Below are positions 1-5,365 of a DNA stretch of 5,365 nucleotides, piece by piece. This DNA comes from Acidobacteriota bacterium. Its GTDB lineage: Bacteria; Acidobacteriota; Terriglobia; Terriglobales; Acidobacteriaceae. The position numbers and the translations under genes are program-made. The notes below the pieces were generated by a model. That model did no database searches. It had not been told where the DNA came from and worked only from the letters and a program-made list of their open reading frames with translations. Where the stretch lies: positions 1 through 5,365 of the forward strand of contig JAKABE010000259.1 of assembly GCA_021801945.1 (NCBI GenBank), in the 5' to 3' direction. Position 1 is the stretch's first letter. Each line of letters opens with the position of its first letter.

Positions 1-105
1 CCCACGGCTGATCTCGATGTCGCTGCACGTGCTGTTCCGATGAAAGATGATTGGGCGAATTGGTTTGCCTGGCTGGCTACCGTTGAAGGTTCTCGTTGTC
101 CCTAA
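1..105 (+). CDS. Possible C-terminal end of an unidentified protein (partial)
   Basis: The first frame is open from the window edge to a TAA at 103-105 and gives 34 residues. The stretch is rich in tryptophan and small or acidic residues (for example DDWANWFAWLATVEG), which looks more protein-like than a random frame. I do not recognise the family, and the part that could identify it lies outside the window. If real, it would be a plus-strand gene ending here. The short length means an open frame by chance is quite possible. The minus-strand mini-ORF at 77-154 overlaps its end, so at most one of the two is likely real. Confidence 0.25.
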   Translation, partial: PTADLDVAARAVPMKDDWANWFAWLATVEGSRCP

Positions 106-154
106 AACCAGCCGTGCGGTGGCGGAGGGAACTAGGACTTCTCTTCCTGCTCAT
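77..154 (-). CDS. Mini-ORF of 25 codons with a strong ribosome binding site
   Basis: An ATG at 154-152 opens a 25-codon frame ending in TAG at 79-77. It is preceded on the same strand by a perfect AGGAGG (161-166) at a spacing of 6 nt, the best Shine-Dalgarno/start pairing in the left part of the window. The peptide is short, basic and serine/arginine-rich with no hydrophobic segment, and I recognise no family. It could be a small protein, a leader peptide, the start of a decayed gene, or a chance match. It overlaps the possible plus-strand gene end at 1-105. Confidence 0.2.
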   Translation of the reverse strand: MSRKRSPSSLRHRTAGFRDNENLQR

Positions 155-418
155 TGTGTTCCTCCTTTGTTTCGAAAAGCCGCATGATCTGGAGGAGGAA
201 CGGTTCACATAACGCAGGAAACGTCACTTGGGGCCGACTAAACTATCTGCAACAAAGTACATTGCGGACGAGATTCCTGATCGGGCCGATGCCCGTCAGA
301 TCGCAATTGTTTGGTGATCGCGTGGCAGACCTGAGCATTGCATGAAGCGCATCCGCCTTTTCAAGCTCTTCGACTCTGATTGAAATTCGGAGAAGTCACT
401 TGCGGAGCCTCGGCGGAA
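106..418. other. Stretch without a recognisable gene
   Basis: All frames here are broken by stops within a few dozen codons. I see three things: the upstream part of the minus-strand mini-ORF, a plus-strand run of about 30 codons (228-317, TTG start, ending TGA) with a plausible amino-acid pattern (KYIADEIPDRADARQIAIVW) but no recognised family, and a 13-codon frame (342-383, ATG to TGA) just before the HEAT gene. The patchy coding-like signal could be a decayed gene or simply an intergenic region with the HEAT gene's leader. No convincing sigma-70 promoter pair was found. Confidence 0.4.
277..299. other. Stem-loop, 9 bp with a one-base bulge
   Basis: CTGA (277-280), a bulged T (281) and CGGGC (282-286) pair with GCCCG (291-295) and TCAG (296-299) around a 4-nt CGAT loop. 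The inner five pairs are all G-C. A short T-containing stretch (AATTGTTT) follows about 5 nt later on the plus strand, but there is no true U-run directly after the stem, so a Rho-independent terminator is not supported. It may be an RNA structure upstream of the HEAT gene or chance. Confidence 0.3.
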
Positions 419-664
419 ATGGATGCGCGCTCATACCAGGAAAAGCTTGTCGGCGCCCTAACCCATCCACTTGCATCTACCCGTGCGCGCATCTGCTGGC
501 TTCTGGGCGAGAACGAGGTGAAGGCTGCGGTTCCGGCCCTCATGAAACTCGCCGAGTCAGATCCGGACATGTATGTTCAGAAAGCCGCGCTGGAAGCGCT
601 GGGATCATTGAAGGACCGGCGCGCGGTTCCGCTCTTGCAGCGAATTCAGCGGGGGGCGAACTGA
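419..664 (+). CDS. Small HEAT-repeat protein
   Basis: This encodes 81 residues from the ATG at 419. It is made almost entirely of two HEAT-like helical hairpins. The first is HPLASTRARICWLLGE followed by a helix with VPALMKL. The second is DPDMYVQKAALEALGSLKD followed by AVPLLQRI. The spacing of about 35 residues and the pattern of Arg/Ala at the first helix, Gly at the turn and Ala-Val-Pro at the second helix are typical of HEAT and PBS-lyase-type repeats. These are protein-protein scaffolds rather than enzymes. The same frame runs back to a TTG at 380, right after a TGA at 377-379. I prefer the ATG because a GGAG lies at 404-407 and the repeat begins just after it. The gene converges on the minus-strand operon with a 35-nt gap. 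It could be a stand-alone small adaptor or the tail of a longer broken HEAT protein. No functional link to the operon is shown. Confidence 0.6.
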   Translation: MDARSYQEKLVGALTHPLASTRARICWLLGENEVKAAVPALMKLAESDPDMYVQKAALEALGSLKDRRAVPLLQRIQRGAN

Positions 665-699
665 TTTCTTGCGGCCACCGCGCAGAAGAGCCTGGAATC

Positions 700-2844
700 C
701 TATGTAACGCGATAAAGCAATAAAACGAGCAGGAGAAACGCCAGAACGTAAGTGACGTAGGCGTTCAGACGGCCGTGATGCATCCTGGCAAGGAAACCAG
801 CCACCCATTGCGTGGCCGTCCCCACCGGCCGCAAGAAGACGCGATCCACAACGTGAGTCTCTTCGCGCTGGCGGTGAATTGCGGCTCGAAAATGTACTGC
901 GACCGTCTGGCGGGTGTCTTCTGTGATATTGGGCTTGAAGATCGCCTGGAAGACCACGCGGACGGGATTGGAAAATCCAGTCGCCGTGTACGTCATCTGC
1001 GGGAGCAGCCGTGGGATTCCGCCGGCCCAAACCGGACGGCGCACTGCCGAGCGCCGGCGTGTGAGGCGAGTTACAACGAACCAGGTCACCAGGAGCAGGA
1101 TTGCGAGCACGGCGATCGCATACGAGGTCGACATCGCGAACACCACCGGATTCTCTTCGGAGCCGCGCAGCAGTACGACCAGGCCGCGGCCCGGCAGCAG
1201 GCCCTTTCCGGTCTGTGCGCCAATGTTGTGGAAGTCCTGAAGAAATGCCGGTGGTAGCTGTCCGTTCTGTGGGGTCGCCGTAAAGAATGGCTGCACCAGC
1301 GCATCATTGGCACTGGCCCCGGCAAGTGGTCCAACAGCTTGATTAAGCACCGGGAGAACGTACGTAGGCAGAATTCCCAGCAGCAGGCAAACGGCGGCTA
1401 AAAATATCAGAGGAAATCGCGCGGCAGTCTTCGCGTTTGGACGCGGCTCCCATGCACCCCGGCGACGGCCCAGAAAGCTCATGGCGTAGGCTTTCACAAA
1501 GCATGTCACAGCCAAAGCAGCAGTCAGCGCAAGAGCTGCACCGCATAGGGCAAAGGCAATCTTGATGGAGGTGGATGTGAGGACAGCACTGCGCAAGAGC
1601 GTCTGCAACGTCAGCCATTCGCTGACGAAGCCATTGAACGGAGGCACGGCAGAGATAGCAAGGCAGCCGATCAGAAAGAAAATGGACAGCGTAGGCAGGA
1701 GGCGAGAAAGCCCGCCGAGCTGATCCATGTTGCGCGTGCCAGTTGCGGACTCGACGTGTGCTGCTCCCTCAAACAGCAGTGACTTATAAACCGAGTGATT
1801 GAGCATGTGATAGAGCGCAGCCACGAGTGCAATGGCAGCCGCGACCGGTTGGGAGGAGGCGCGGAAGATGAGGAATGCTCCAAAGGCGGCCACAATAACG
1901 CCTGCATTCTCGATGGAACTATGGGCGAGCATGGTTTTCATGTCGTTGTCCGTGGTGGCATAGAGAATGCCCACGAGCGCAGTAACACTGCCCGCTACCA
2001 GCGCCACAATACCTGCGCCGTAGCCCGGGTGAATCAGATCGGCGCAGAGCCGAAAAATTCCATAGAAACCTAGATTGAGAGTGACGCCGGCGAAGACAGG
2101 AATGAATGCCGAAGGCGCGGCGGTGTAAGAACGCGGCAGCCAGAAATTCACAGGAACGAGGCCGGCCTTGACACCAAATCCAAACAAGCCGAGCAGGAAC
2201 ACAACCCAGAGTGCGGGCGTAGAGAGCGTTCCGGCTGCGGCGGCGAGAGCCGGAAATGACAGATTCGGCGCAGCCCGGCCCAGGATGAGGAAGGCAATGA
2301 CCGCGGCGAGCAGGCCGGCTTCCCCCATTCCGAGCATGATGTAGCCTGCTCGACTGTCAGATTGGCTGCGTGGATCGTGATTGATCAACAGGAAGCACAG
2401 GATCGACATACACTCCCAGCTAATGAAGAAGAGCAACGCATCACCGGCGACCAGAATCAGAACCACTGACGCCATCAGCAGGAAGTACAAGATGCCATAG
2501 CGACGCGCGGGATATTCCTCGTCCACCTGACCGGCAATGAAACTGCCGGCGAAAAGCGAGATGGAGAAATAGACGATCCCCGACGTGATCAGGAAGATCG
2601 ATGAAAGCGCATCGAGTCGCAGAGTCAGCGAGCCGAATCCGTCGATGTCCCACAGAGACGCTTCGAAGATCTGGCCCGAAGCCAATACAATCGCAGACGC
2701 GACGATCATGAGCACTGAGGCCGACGCTCCCGCAACGGCAACAGCTACCGATGCGCCCTTGCGGCCTGAGACTGCGGAAAGCAGGATGCCGCCTGCGCAA
2801 GCCAGAAACAACAGGATCAGCAAAGCATCGACGACTGGTGCCAT
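700..2844 (-). CDS. hyfB: HyfB-like antiporter-type membrane subunit of an Ehr/hydrogenase-4-like complex
   Basis: This is a very hydrophobic 714-residue protein (715 if the GTG at 2847 is used) of the NuoL/NuoM/HyfB/Mrp family. These subunits form the ion-pumping arm of complex I-like enzymes in the inner membrane. Numbering from the GTG, the family marks are the TM5 glutamate in SWECMS (E145), the TM7 lysine in GFGVKAGLVP (K227) followed by WLPRSYTAAPS, then AHSSIENAGV (308-317), LNHSVYKSLLFEGA (K355), ISAVPPFNGFVSEW (398-411) and FVKAYAMSFLG (K452). The C-terminal part (about 605-715) matches the HyfB tail with MTYTATGFSNPVR and a last helix after HHGRLNAY. One oddity is that the TM8 position, usually lysine or histidine, reads asparagine (GVTLNLGFYG, N258). 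An extended loop (about 500-570) makes it somewhat longer than a typical HyfB. The start is coupled to the small subunit: its TGA overlaps this ATG as TGATG, and AAGGAG lies at 2855-2860. The GTG one codon earlier has slightly better spacing. The stop is TAG at 702-700. Confidence 0.93.
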   Translation of the reverse strand: MAPVVDALLILLFLACAGGILLSAVSGRKGASVAVAVAGASASVLMIVASAIVLASGQIFEASLWDIDGFGSLTLRLDALSSIFLITSGIVYFSISLFAGSFIAGQVDEEYPARRYGILYFLLMASVVLILVAGDALLFFISWECMSILCFLLINHDPRSQSDSRAGYIMLGMGEAGLLAAVIAFLILGRAAPNLSFPALAAAAGTLSTPALWVVFLLGLFGFGVKAGLVPVNFWLPRSYTAAPSAFIPVFAGVTLNLGFYGIFRLCADLIHPGYGAGIVALVAGSVTALVGILYATTDNDMKTMLAHSSIENAGVIVAAFGAFLIFRASSQPVAAAIALVAALYHMLNHSVYKSLLFEGAAHVESATGTRNMDQLGGLSRLLPTLSIFFLIGCLAISAVPPFNGFVSEWLTLQTLLRSAVLTSTSIKIAFALCGAALALTAALAVTCFVKAYAMSFLGRRRGAWEPRPNAKTAARFPLIFLAAVCLLLGILPTYVLPVLNQAVGPLAGASANDALVQPFFTATPQNGQLPPAFLQDFHNIGAQTGKGLLPGRGLVVLLRGSEENPVVFAMSTSYAIAVLAILLLVTWFVVTRLTRRRSAVRRPVWAGGIPRLLPQMTYTATGFSNPVRVVFQAIFKPNITEDTRQTVAVHFRAAIHRQREETHVVDRVFLRPVGTATQWVAGFLARMHHGRLNAYVTYVLAFLLLVLLLYRVT

Positions 2845-3605
2845 CACTCACGAACTCCTTCGGAGACAAGTTCACCACGCGTTGCGGATTTGCGGCCCGT
2901 AGCGACAAGCAGGCCGTGCAGGATTGCCAGTGGTGGCGGCGGATCGCCCGGAACTTCAAAATCGACGGGCAACACGGAAGAGACCCCGCCTGCGCAGATG
3001 AAACTACGTCCAAACACTCCGCCGGAGATCGCGCAACTGCCCACTGCCATTACCCGTCGCGTTGAGGGCATGGCTTCCCATGTTTTGAGCAACGGTCCAC
3101 GCATGTTTTCGCTTACCGGTCCCACGACCAGCAGCAGATCGGCGGCTCTCGGCGTGGCGGTAAAGAAGAATCCCAGGCGGTGCATGTTGTAGAGCGGGTT
3201 ATTGAGCTGGTTGACTTCGTGCAGGCACGCGCCGCAGTCGCCTGCATCGACCACCATGATGTGCAAAGATCCAGAAAAAGCTGAGGGGAAAATCGCGGAT
3301 GCGACGTCTGGTCGGGTCGGGATTCTTGCCCATTCGAAACCGGCTTCCCAGTTCATCGGAGCTTCCAATCCAAAGCGGCAGCGCCGGCAATGGATGCATT
3401 TGCCGTGATCGACACGCGCCGACTTACCTCGTGCTTCGATTGCTTCCACGGGGCAGATAGCAGCGGCAAGCTCGGCATCGGCTTCGGAGTGAAATCGTGT
3501 GTCGGCCGGCCGGCCGGGTGAAATACCTGCGATGGTATCGGGCTTCCGCGGGTAGCGGGTGGTGTGAATGCCAGCCGTCAAGCCATGCCAGAACCAGAAA
3601 CTCAT
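2844..3605 (-). CDS. hyfI: Small subunit: ferredoxin-like domain fused to a NuoB/HyfI-type FeS domain
   Basis: This 253-residue soluble protein has two parts. The N-terminal part (about 1-95) starts with HGLTAGIHTTRYP, a pattern like that leading into HyfH/HycF-type ferredoxin subunits. It then has ICPVEAI (C51) and KCIHCRRC (C70, C73, C76). Those four cysteines are the set that binds one [4Fe-4S] cluster; the first CxxCxxC of a usual two-cluster ferredoxin is missing. The second part (about 112-240) is the NuoB/HyfI/hydrogenase small-subunit domain that carries the cluster nearest the catalytic or quinone site. It shows VDAGDCGACLHEV (C124, C127), GSCAISGGVF (C191) and the family's PGxPP turn. 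In that turn the usual fourth ligand cysteine is aspartate (D221, PGDPP). C204, 17 residues before it, is the nearest other cysteine. The protein should pass electrons from a donor to the large subunit. The start is supported by GAGGTGA (3612-3618), which overlaps the stop of the large subunit. The end overlaps the HyfB-like start. Confidence 0.93.
   Translation of the reverse strand: MSFWFWHGLTAGIHTTRYPRKPDTIAGISPGRPADTRFHSEADAELAAAICPVEAIEARGKSARVDHGKCIHCRRCRFGLEAPMNWEAGFEWARIPTRPDVASAIFPSAFSGSLHIMVVDAGDCGACLHEVNQLNNPLYNMHRLGFFFTATPRAADLLLVVGPVSENMRGPLLKTWEAMPSTRRVMAVGSCAISGGVFGRSFICAGGVSSVLPVDFEVPGDPPPPLAILHGLLVATGRKSATRGELVSEGVRE
2855..2860 (-). promoter_or_regulatory. Ribosome binding site of the HyfB-like gene
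   Basis: AAGGAG lies within the end of the small-subunit gene, 10 nt before the ATG at 2844 and 7 nt before the in-frame GTG at 2847. Both starts are possible. The ATG forms a TGATG stop/start overlap with the upstream gene. Confidence 0.7.
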
Positions 3606-3611
3606 ACGTGT

Positions 3612-3618
3612 TCACCTC
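3612..3618 (-). promoter_or_regulatory. Ribosome binding site of the small-subunit gene
   Basis: GAGGTGA begins at the last base of the large subunit's TAG stop (TAGAGGTGA) and sits 6 nt before the ATG at 3605. It supports this start over later ATGs in the frame. Confidence 0.75.
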
Positions 3619-5243
3619 TACCGGTCACATTCGGTCGCAGAGAGACCAAAGGTTGCGAGAATAATCGGGAAATCCTGAAACGCGAAATTCTCGGCAGCCA
3701 CATGGAACCCGAGCCAGTTGTTGAATGATGGTGTGATCGCCCGATAGCGTTTGATCACCCCATTTTCGCCGGCACTAACCCAGTGCAAAGCCGCGCCTCG
3801 CGGCGCTTCTACCCAACCGAGCGCGGCGCCGGATCGCTTGCCATCGCATGGCGCGCAAACGGATCCCGGCTCCAGCCGCTCGACCGCCTGATGGATCAGC
3901 TTCACTGATTGCGCAGCTTCGGCGAACAACACGCGCAGCCGTGCGTAGCCGTCTCCTTCGATCTCGCGAGGCTCTTCGAACGCAAAACCCTCGTAGCCTG
4001 AATAGGGGCATGCCTTGCGAAGATCGCATCTTTGCGCCGAAGCCCGCCCGATAGGGCCGACGAGATTGAGATCGCGCGCCTGCTCCTCTCGCACGACGCC
4101 GACGTCTTCAAGGCGGTCGAGAAAACTGCTGCTGAAGCGGAGCCGCTTCTCCAGAGCATTAAGGTCTGTGCCGGCTGCCTCAACGCCGGCGAGGAGCTTT
4201 CGGCATTGCTCGCTGTCGAAGTCGCGGCTCAGTCCACCAAAAGCATTCAGACCGAAGAGATACCGATGACCGCTGAACTCGCAAGAGGAACGCAAAAGTT
4301 GTTCTTCGATAACCGACGACTGTGCCGCGGGAACCGCCAACGCAGTGGATGAGCAAATGCCTGCAATGGCGCCTGCATGATGTCTTAGCCTCTCCAATTC
4401 CGCGATGAGCACGCGCAGACGTGAAGCTCGCGGCGGCACCTCGACCTCATGAATTCGTTCCACGGCCAGGCAGAACGCGAGCGAATGCGCAAACGCCGAA
4501 GTCGCCGCAAAGCGTTCCGCAAGGAGCAGCGCGTCCGCAGCGCTTCGACCCTCGGCGATTTTCTCTACGGCGCGGTACTTGTAAAACAGGCGTGGCACCG
4601 CGCGGATTACATCCTCTCCGACGGTCTCCAATAGAAAGTGCAGCGGTTCACCAAGCCCGCCTTCATACACTGGCCCCACCGGCATGGCGAATGAACCGGG
4701 GTCCTCGACGACGAGTAGCGGTTGCCATTCAGGATCGAGCTTGCGTTCGAGTTGCAGTCCGTCGGCCGGGAATTTCTTGCGCATCGGCTCGATGCCTTCG
4801 CGCCAGATCTGGTCGTGAAGGATGAAATCGCCGAGTCTGGGATGGTTTTCGAAGCAGATTCCGTACATGTCTTCGATCTCGCGTTCGTGCCAGTCGGACG
4901 CGTGGACATCGGCTACGATGCTCGGCACGACCTTGGTCTCGATGGGAAGACGAAGTATGACCCGGATCCATCCCGACTGGGGCAGAAGAAAAAGGTAACT
5001 CAACGACCAGTTTTCCGGATGTTCTTCCGCAGTTATCCCGCCAAACAAGCATTTCCAGTCCCAGAACAAAAACCTGCACAGCTGCGGCAACGATTCAGGA
5101 ACCAGCGGCCCTAGCGTGAGCACGCACCCGTTGGTGGAGGGTTCGAACGACGGTCCACTCCCAAACCTCTCCTGAAGTGCCGCCACGATTCCAGCGATAC
5201 CTCCTCTTTCCTCTGGCTGGACCGGGATGGACGGAGTTGTCAT
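3618..5243 (-). CDS. hyfG: Large subunit: NuoC/NuoD fusion, HyfG/HycE-like, lacking all Ni-Fe ligands (Ehr type)
   Basis: This 541-residue protein combines a NuoC/HycE N-terminal domain (about 1-160) with a NuoD/hydrogenase large-subunit domain (about 180-541). The NuoC signature is DWHEREIEDMYGICFENHP (117-135). The large-subunit marks are MPVGPVYEGGLGEPLHF (187-203), YRAVEK (223-228), ERFAATSAFAHS (243-254), LVGPIGRAS followed by DLRKACPYSGY (394-417), and GWVEAPRGAALHWV (476-489). In group 4 [NiFe] hydrogenases the third of these marks reads RVCGICGFAHS and the C-terminus reads SLDPCxSCTxR. Here the four Ni-binding cysteines are A246, S249, S535 and E538, and the last residues are TFGLSATECDR. 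No Ni-Fe site can form in the known way, so H2 chemistry is not expected. The protein probably acts as the structural and redox core, as NuoD does in complex I. Its length matches mature HycE rather than the precursor, and no cleavable tail follows the last arginine. AGGAGGG (5251-5257) supports the ATG. Confidence 0.95.
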   Translation of the reverse strand: MTTPSIPVQPEERGGIAGIVAALQERFGSGPSFEPSTNGCVLTLGPLVPESLPQLCRFLFWDWKCLFGGITAEEHPENWSLSYLFLLPQSGWIRVILRLPIETKVVPSIVADVHASDWHEREIEDMYGICFENHPRLGDFILHDQIWREGIEPMRKKFPADGLQLERKLDPEWQPLLVVEDPGSFAMPVGPVYEGGLGEPLHFLLETVGEDVIRAVPRLFYKYRAVEKIAEGRSAADALLLAERFAATSAFAHSLAFCLAVERIHEVEVPPRASRLRVLIAELERLRHHAGAIAGICSSTALAVPAAQSSVIEEQLLRSSCEFSGHRYLFGLNAFGGLSRDFDSEQCRKLLAGVEAAGTDLNALEKRLRFSSSFLDRLEDVGVVREEQARDLNLVGPIGRASAQRCDLRKACPYSGYEGFAFEEPREIEGDGYARLRVLFAEAAQSVKLIHQAVERLEPGSVCAPCDGKRSGAALGWVEAPRGAALHWVSAGENGVIKRYRAITPSFNNWLGFHVAAENFAFQDFPIILATFGLSATECDR

Positions 5244-5244
5244 T

Positions 5245-5365
5245 TCAGTGCCCTCCTAGCTGTTGCGCAGCAAGCGTGAACAGCGAGTGCAACGGGCCGG
5301 GAATATAGACGCCAAGGACGACAACAGGCAGCGCGGCAATCAGAATTGCATTGCGGCTGCTGACG
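5245..5365 (-). CDS. hyfF: C-terminal end of a HyfF-like antiporter-type membrane subunit (partial)
   Basis: The last 39 codons of a minus-strand gene enter from the right edge and end in TGA at 5247-5245, one base before the large-subunit ATG. The residues form a hydrophobic helix (ILIAALPVVVLGVYIPGPLH) followed by a short amphipathic tail ending in LAAQQLGGH. This LGVYIPxPLH pattern is typical of the extreme C-terminus of hydrogenase-4 HyfF/NuoN-M-like subunits, and hyfF directly precedes the large-subunit gene in hyf-like operons. Only the tail is visible, so the assignment rests on the pattern plus gene order. It supplies another ion-channel-type subunit of the same membrane complex. Confidence 0.75.
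   Translation of the reverse strand, partial: VSSRNAILIAALPVVVLGVYIPGPLHSLFTLAAQQLGGH
5251..5257 (-). promoter_or_regulatory. Ribosome binding site of the large-subunit gene
   Basis: AGGAGGG lies 7 nt before the ATG at 5243, inside the last codons of the HyfF-like gene. It fixes the start of the large subunit and indicates translation closely following the upstream gene. Confidence 0.8.

Noticed and set aside
3..116. 8-bp inverted repeat CACGGCTG / CAGCCGTG about 100 nt apart
   Set aside because: An 8-bp match at this distance is expected by chance in a window of this size, and there are no other signs of a mobile element or attachment site.
154..345. Plus-strand frame of 63 codons in the left region
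   Set aside because: It has a non-ATG start without a ribosome binding site, and its composition is not protein-like; kept only as part of the unexplained stretch.
221..405. Two copies of GTCACTTG (223-230 and 395-402) in the left region
   Set aside because: Only 8 bases match and the flanks differ, so this is too short to call a repeat or operator.
605..1030. Minus-strand frame of 141 codons over the end of the HyfB-like gene
   Set aside because: It overlaps the conserved HyfB tail on the same strand in another frame and has a low-complexity basic composition.
2441..3013. Minus-strand frame of 190 codons across the small-subunit/HyfB junction
   Set aside because: It overlaps two well-supported genes on the same strand in a different frame, and its product is Arg/Cys/Ser-rich with no family pattern.
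3848..5114. Several plus-strand open frames of 60-134 codons opposite the large-subunit gene
   Set aside because: They are antisense to a clearly conserved protein, rich in Arg/Ala/Pro/Ser, have no recognised domains, and arise easily in G+C-rich codon patterns.

Overview
The window looks like part of a bacterial chromosome of moderately high G+C. Almost all of it is one densely packed operon on the minus strand, and the operon encodes a membrane complex related to respiratory complex I and group 4 (hydrogenase-4 type) [NiFe] hydrogenases. In transcription order (right to left) it holds the C-terminal end of a HyfF-like antiporter-type membrane subunit (5365-5245), a fused NuoC/NuoD-type large subunit (5243-3618), a NuoB/HyfI-type small subunit with an N-terminal ferredoxin-like domain (3605-2844), and a HyfB-like antiporter-type membrane subunit (2844-700). 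Gaps are 1 nt and 12 nt, the last junction is a TGATG stop/start overlap, and each start has a clear Shine-Dalgarno sequence. The four proteins are therefore probably made together.

The key point is that this is not a normal hydrogenase. The large subunit keeps the hydrogenase-like fold and flanking motifs, but all four cysteines that hold the Ni-Fe site are gone: the proximal CGIC position reads AATS, and the C-terminal DPCxxC position reads GLSATE. That is the hallmark of the 'energy-converting hydrogenase related' (Ehr) complexes, which are evolutionary intermediates between group 4 hydrogenases and complex I. The protein also ends at the arginine where a true hydrogenase precursor would be cleaved. 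In the small subunit the fourth ligand of the [4Fe-4S] cluster nearest the active site (N2-like) is aspartate instead of cysteine (PGDPP for PGCPP). Its ferredoxin domain has cysteines for only one cluster. The likely reading is an ion-translocating redox complex that accepts electrons through FeS clusters but does not make or use H2. Its electron donor and acceptor cannot be read from this window.

The left end (1-699) is different. A small plus-strand gene for a HEAT-repeat protein (419-664) converges on the operon with a 35-nt gap and no obvious terminator. Upstream of it, 1-418 has low and fragmentary coding potential: a possible C-terminal gene end (1-105), a short minus-strand ORF with a very good ribosome binding site (77-154), and a stem-loop (277-299). 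None of these could be identified.

The organism cannot be fixed from the sequence. Ehr/Hyf-like clusters of this kind, the codon use and the small HEAT protein would fit a soil-type group such as Acidobacteria, but that is only an impression. No tRNA, rRNA, CRISPR array or insertion sequence was seen.
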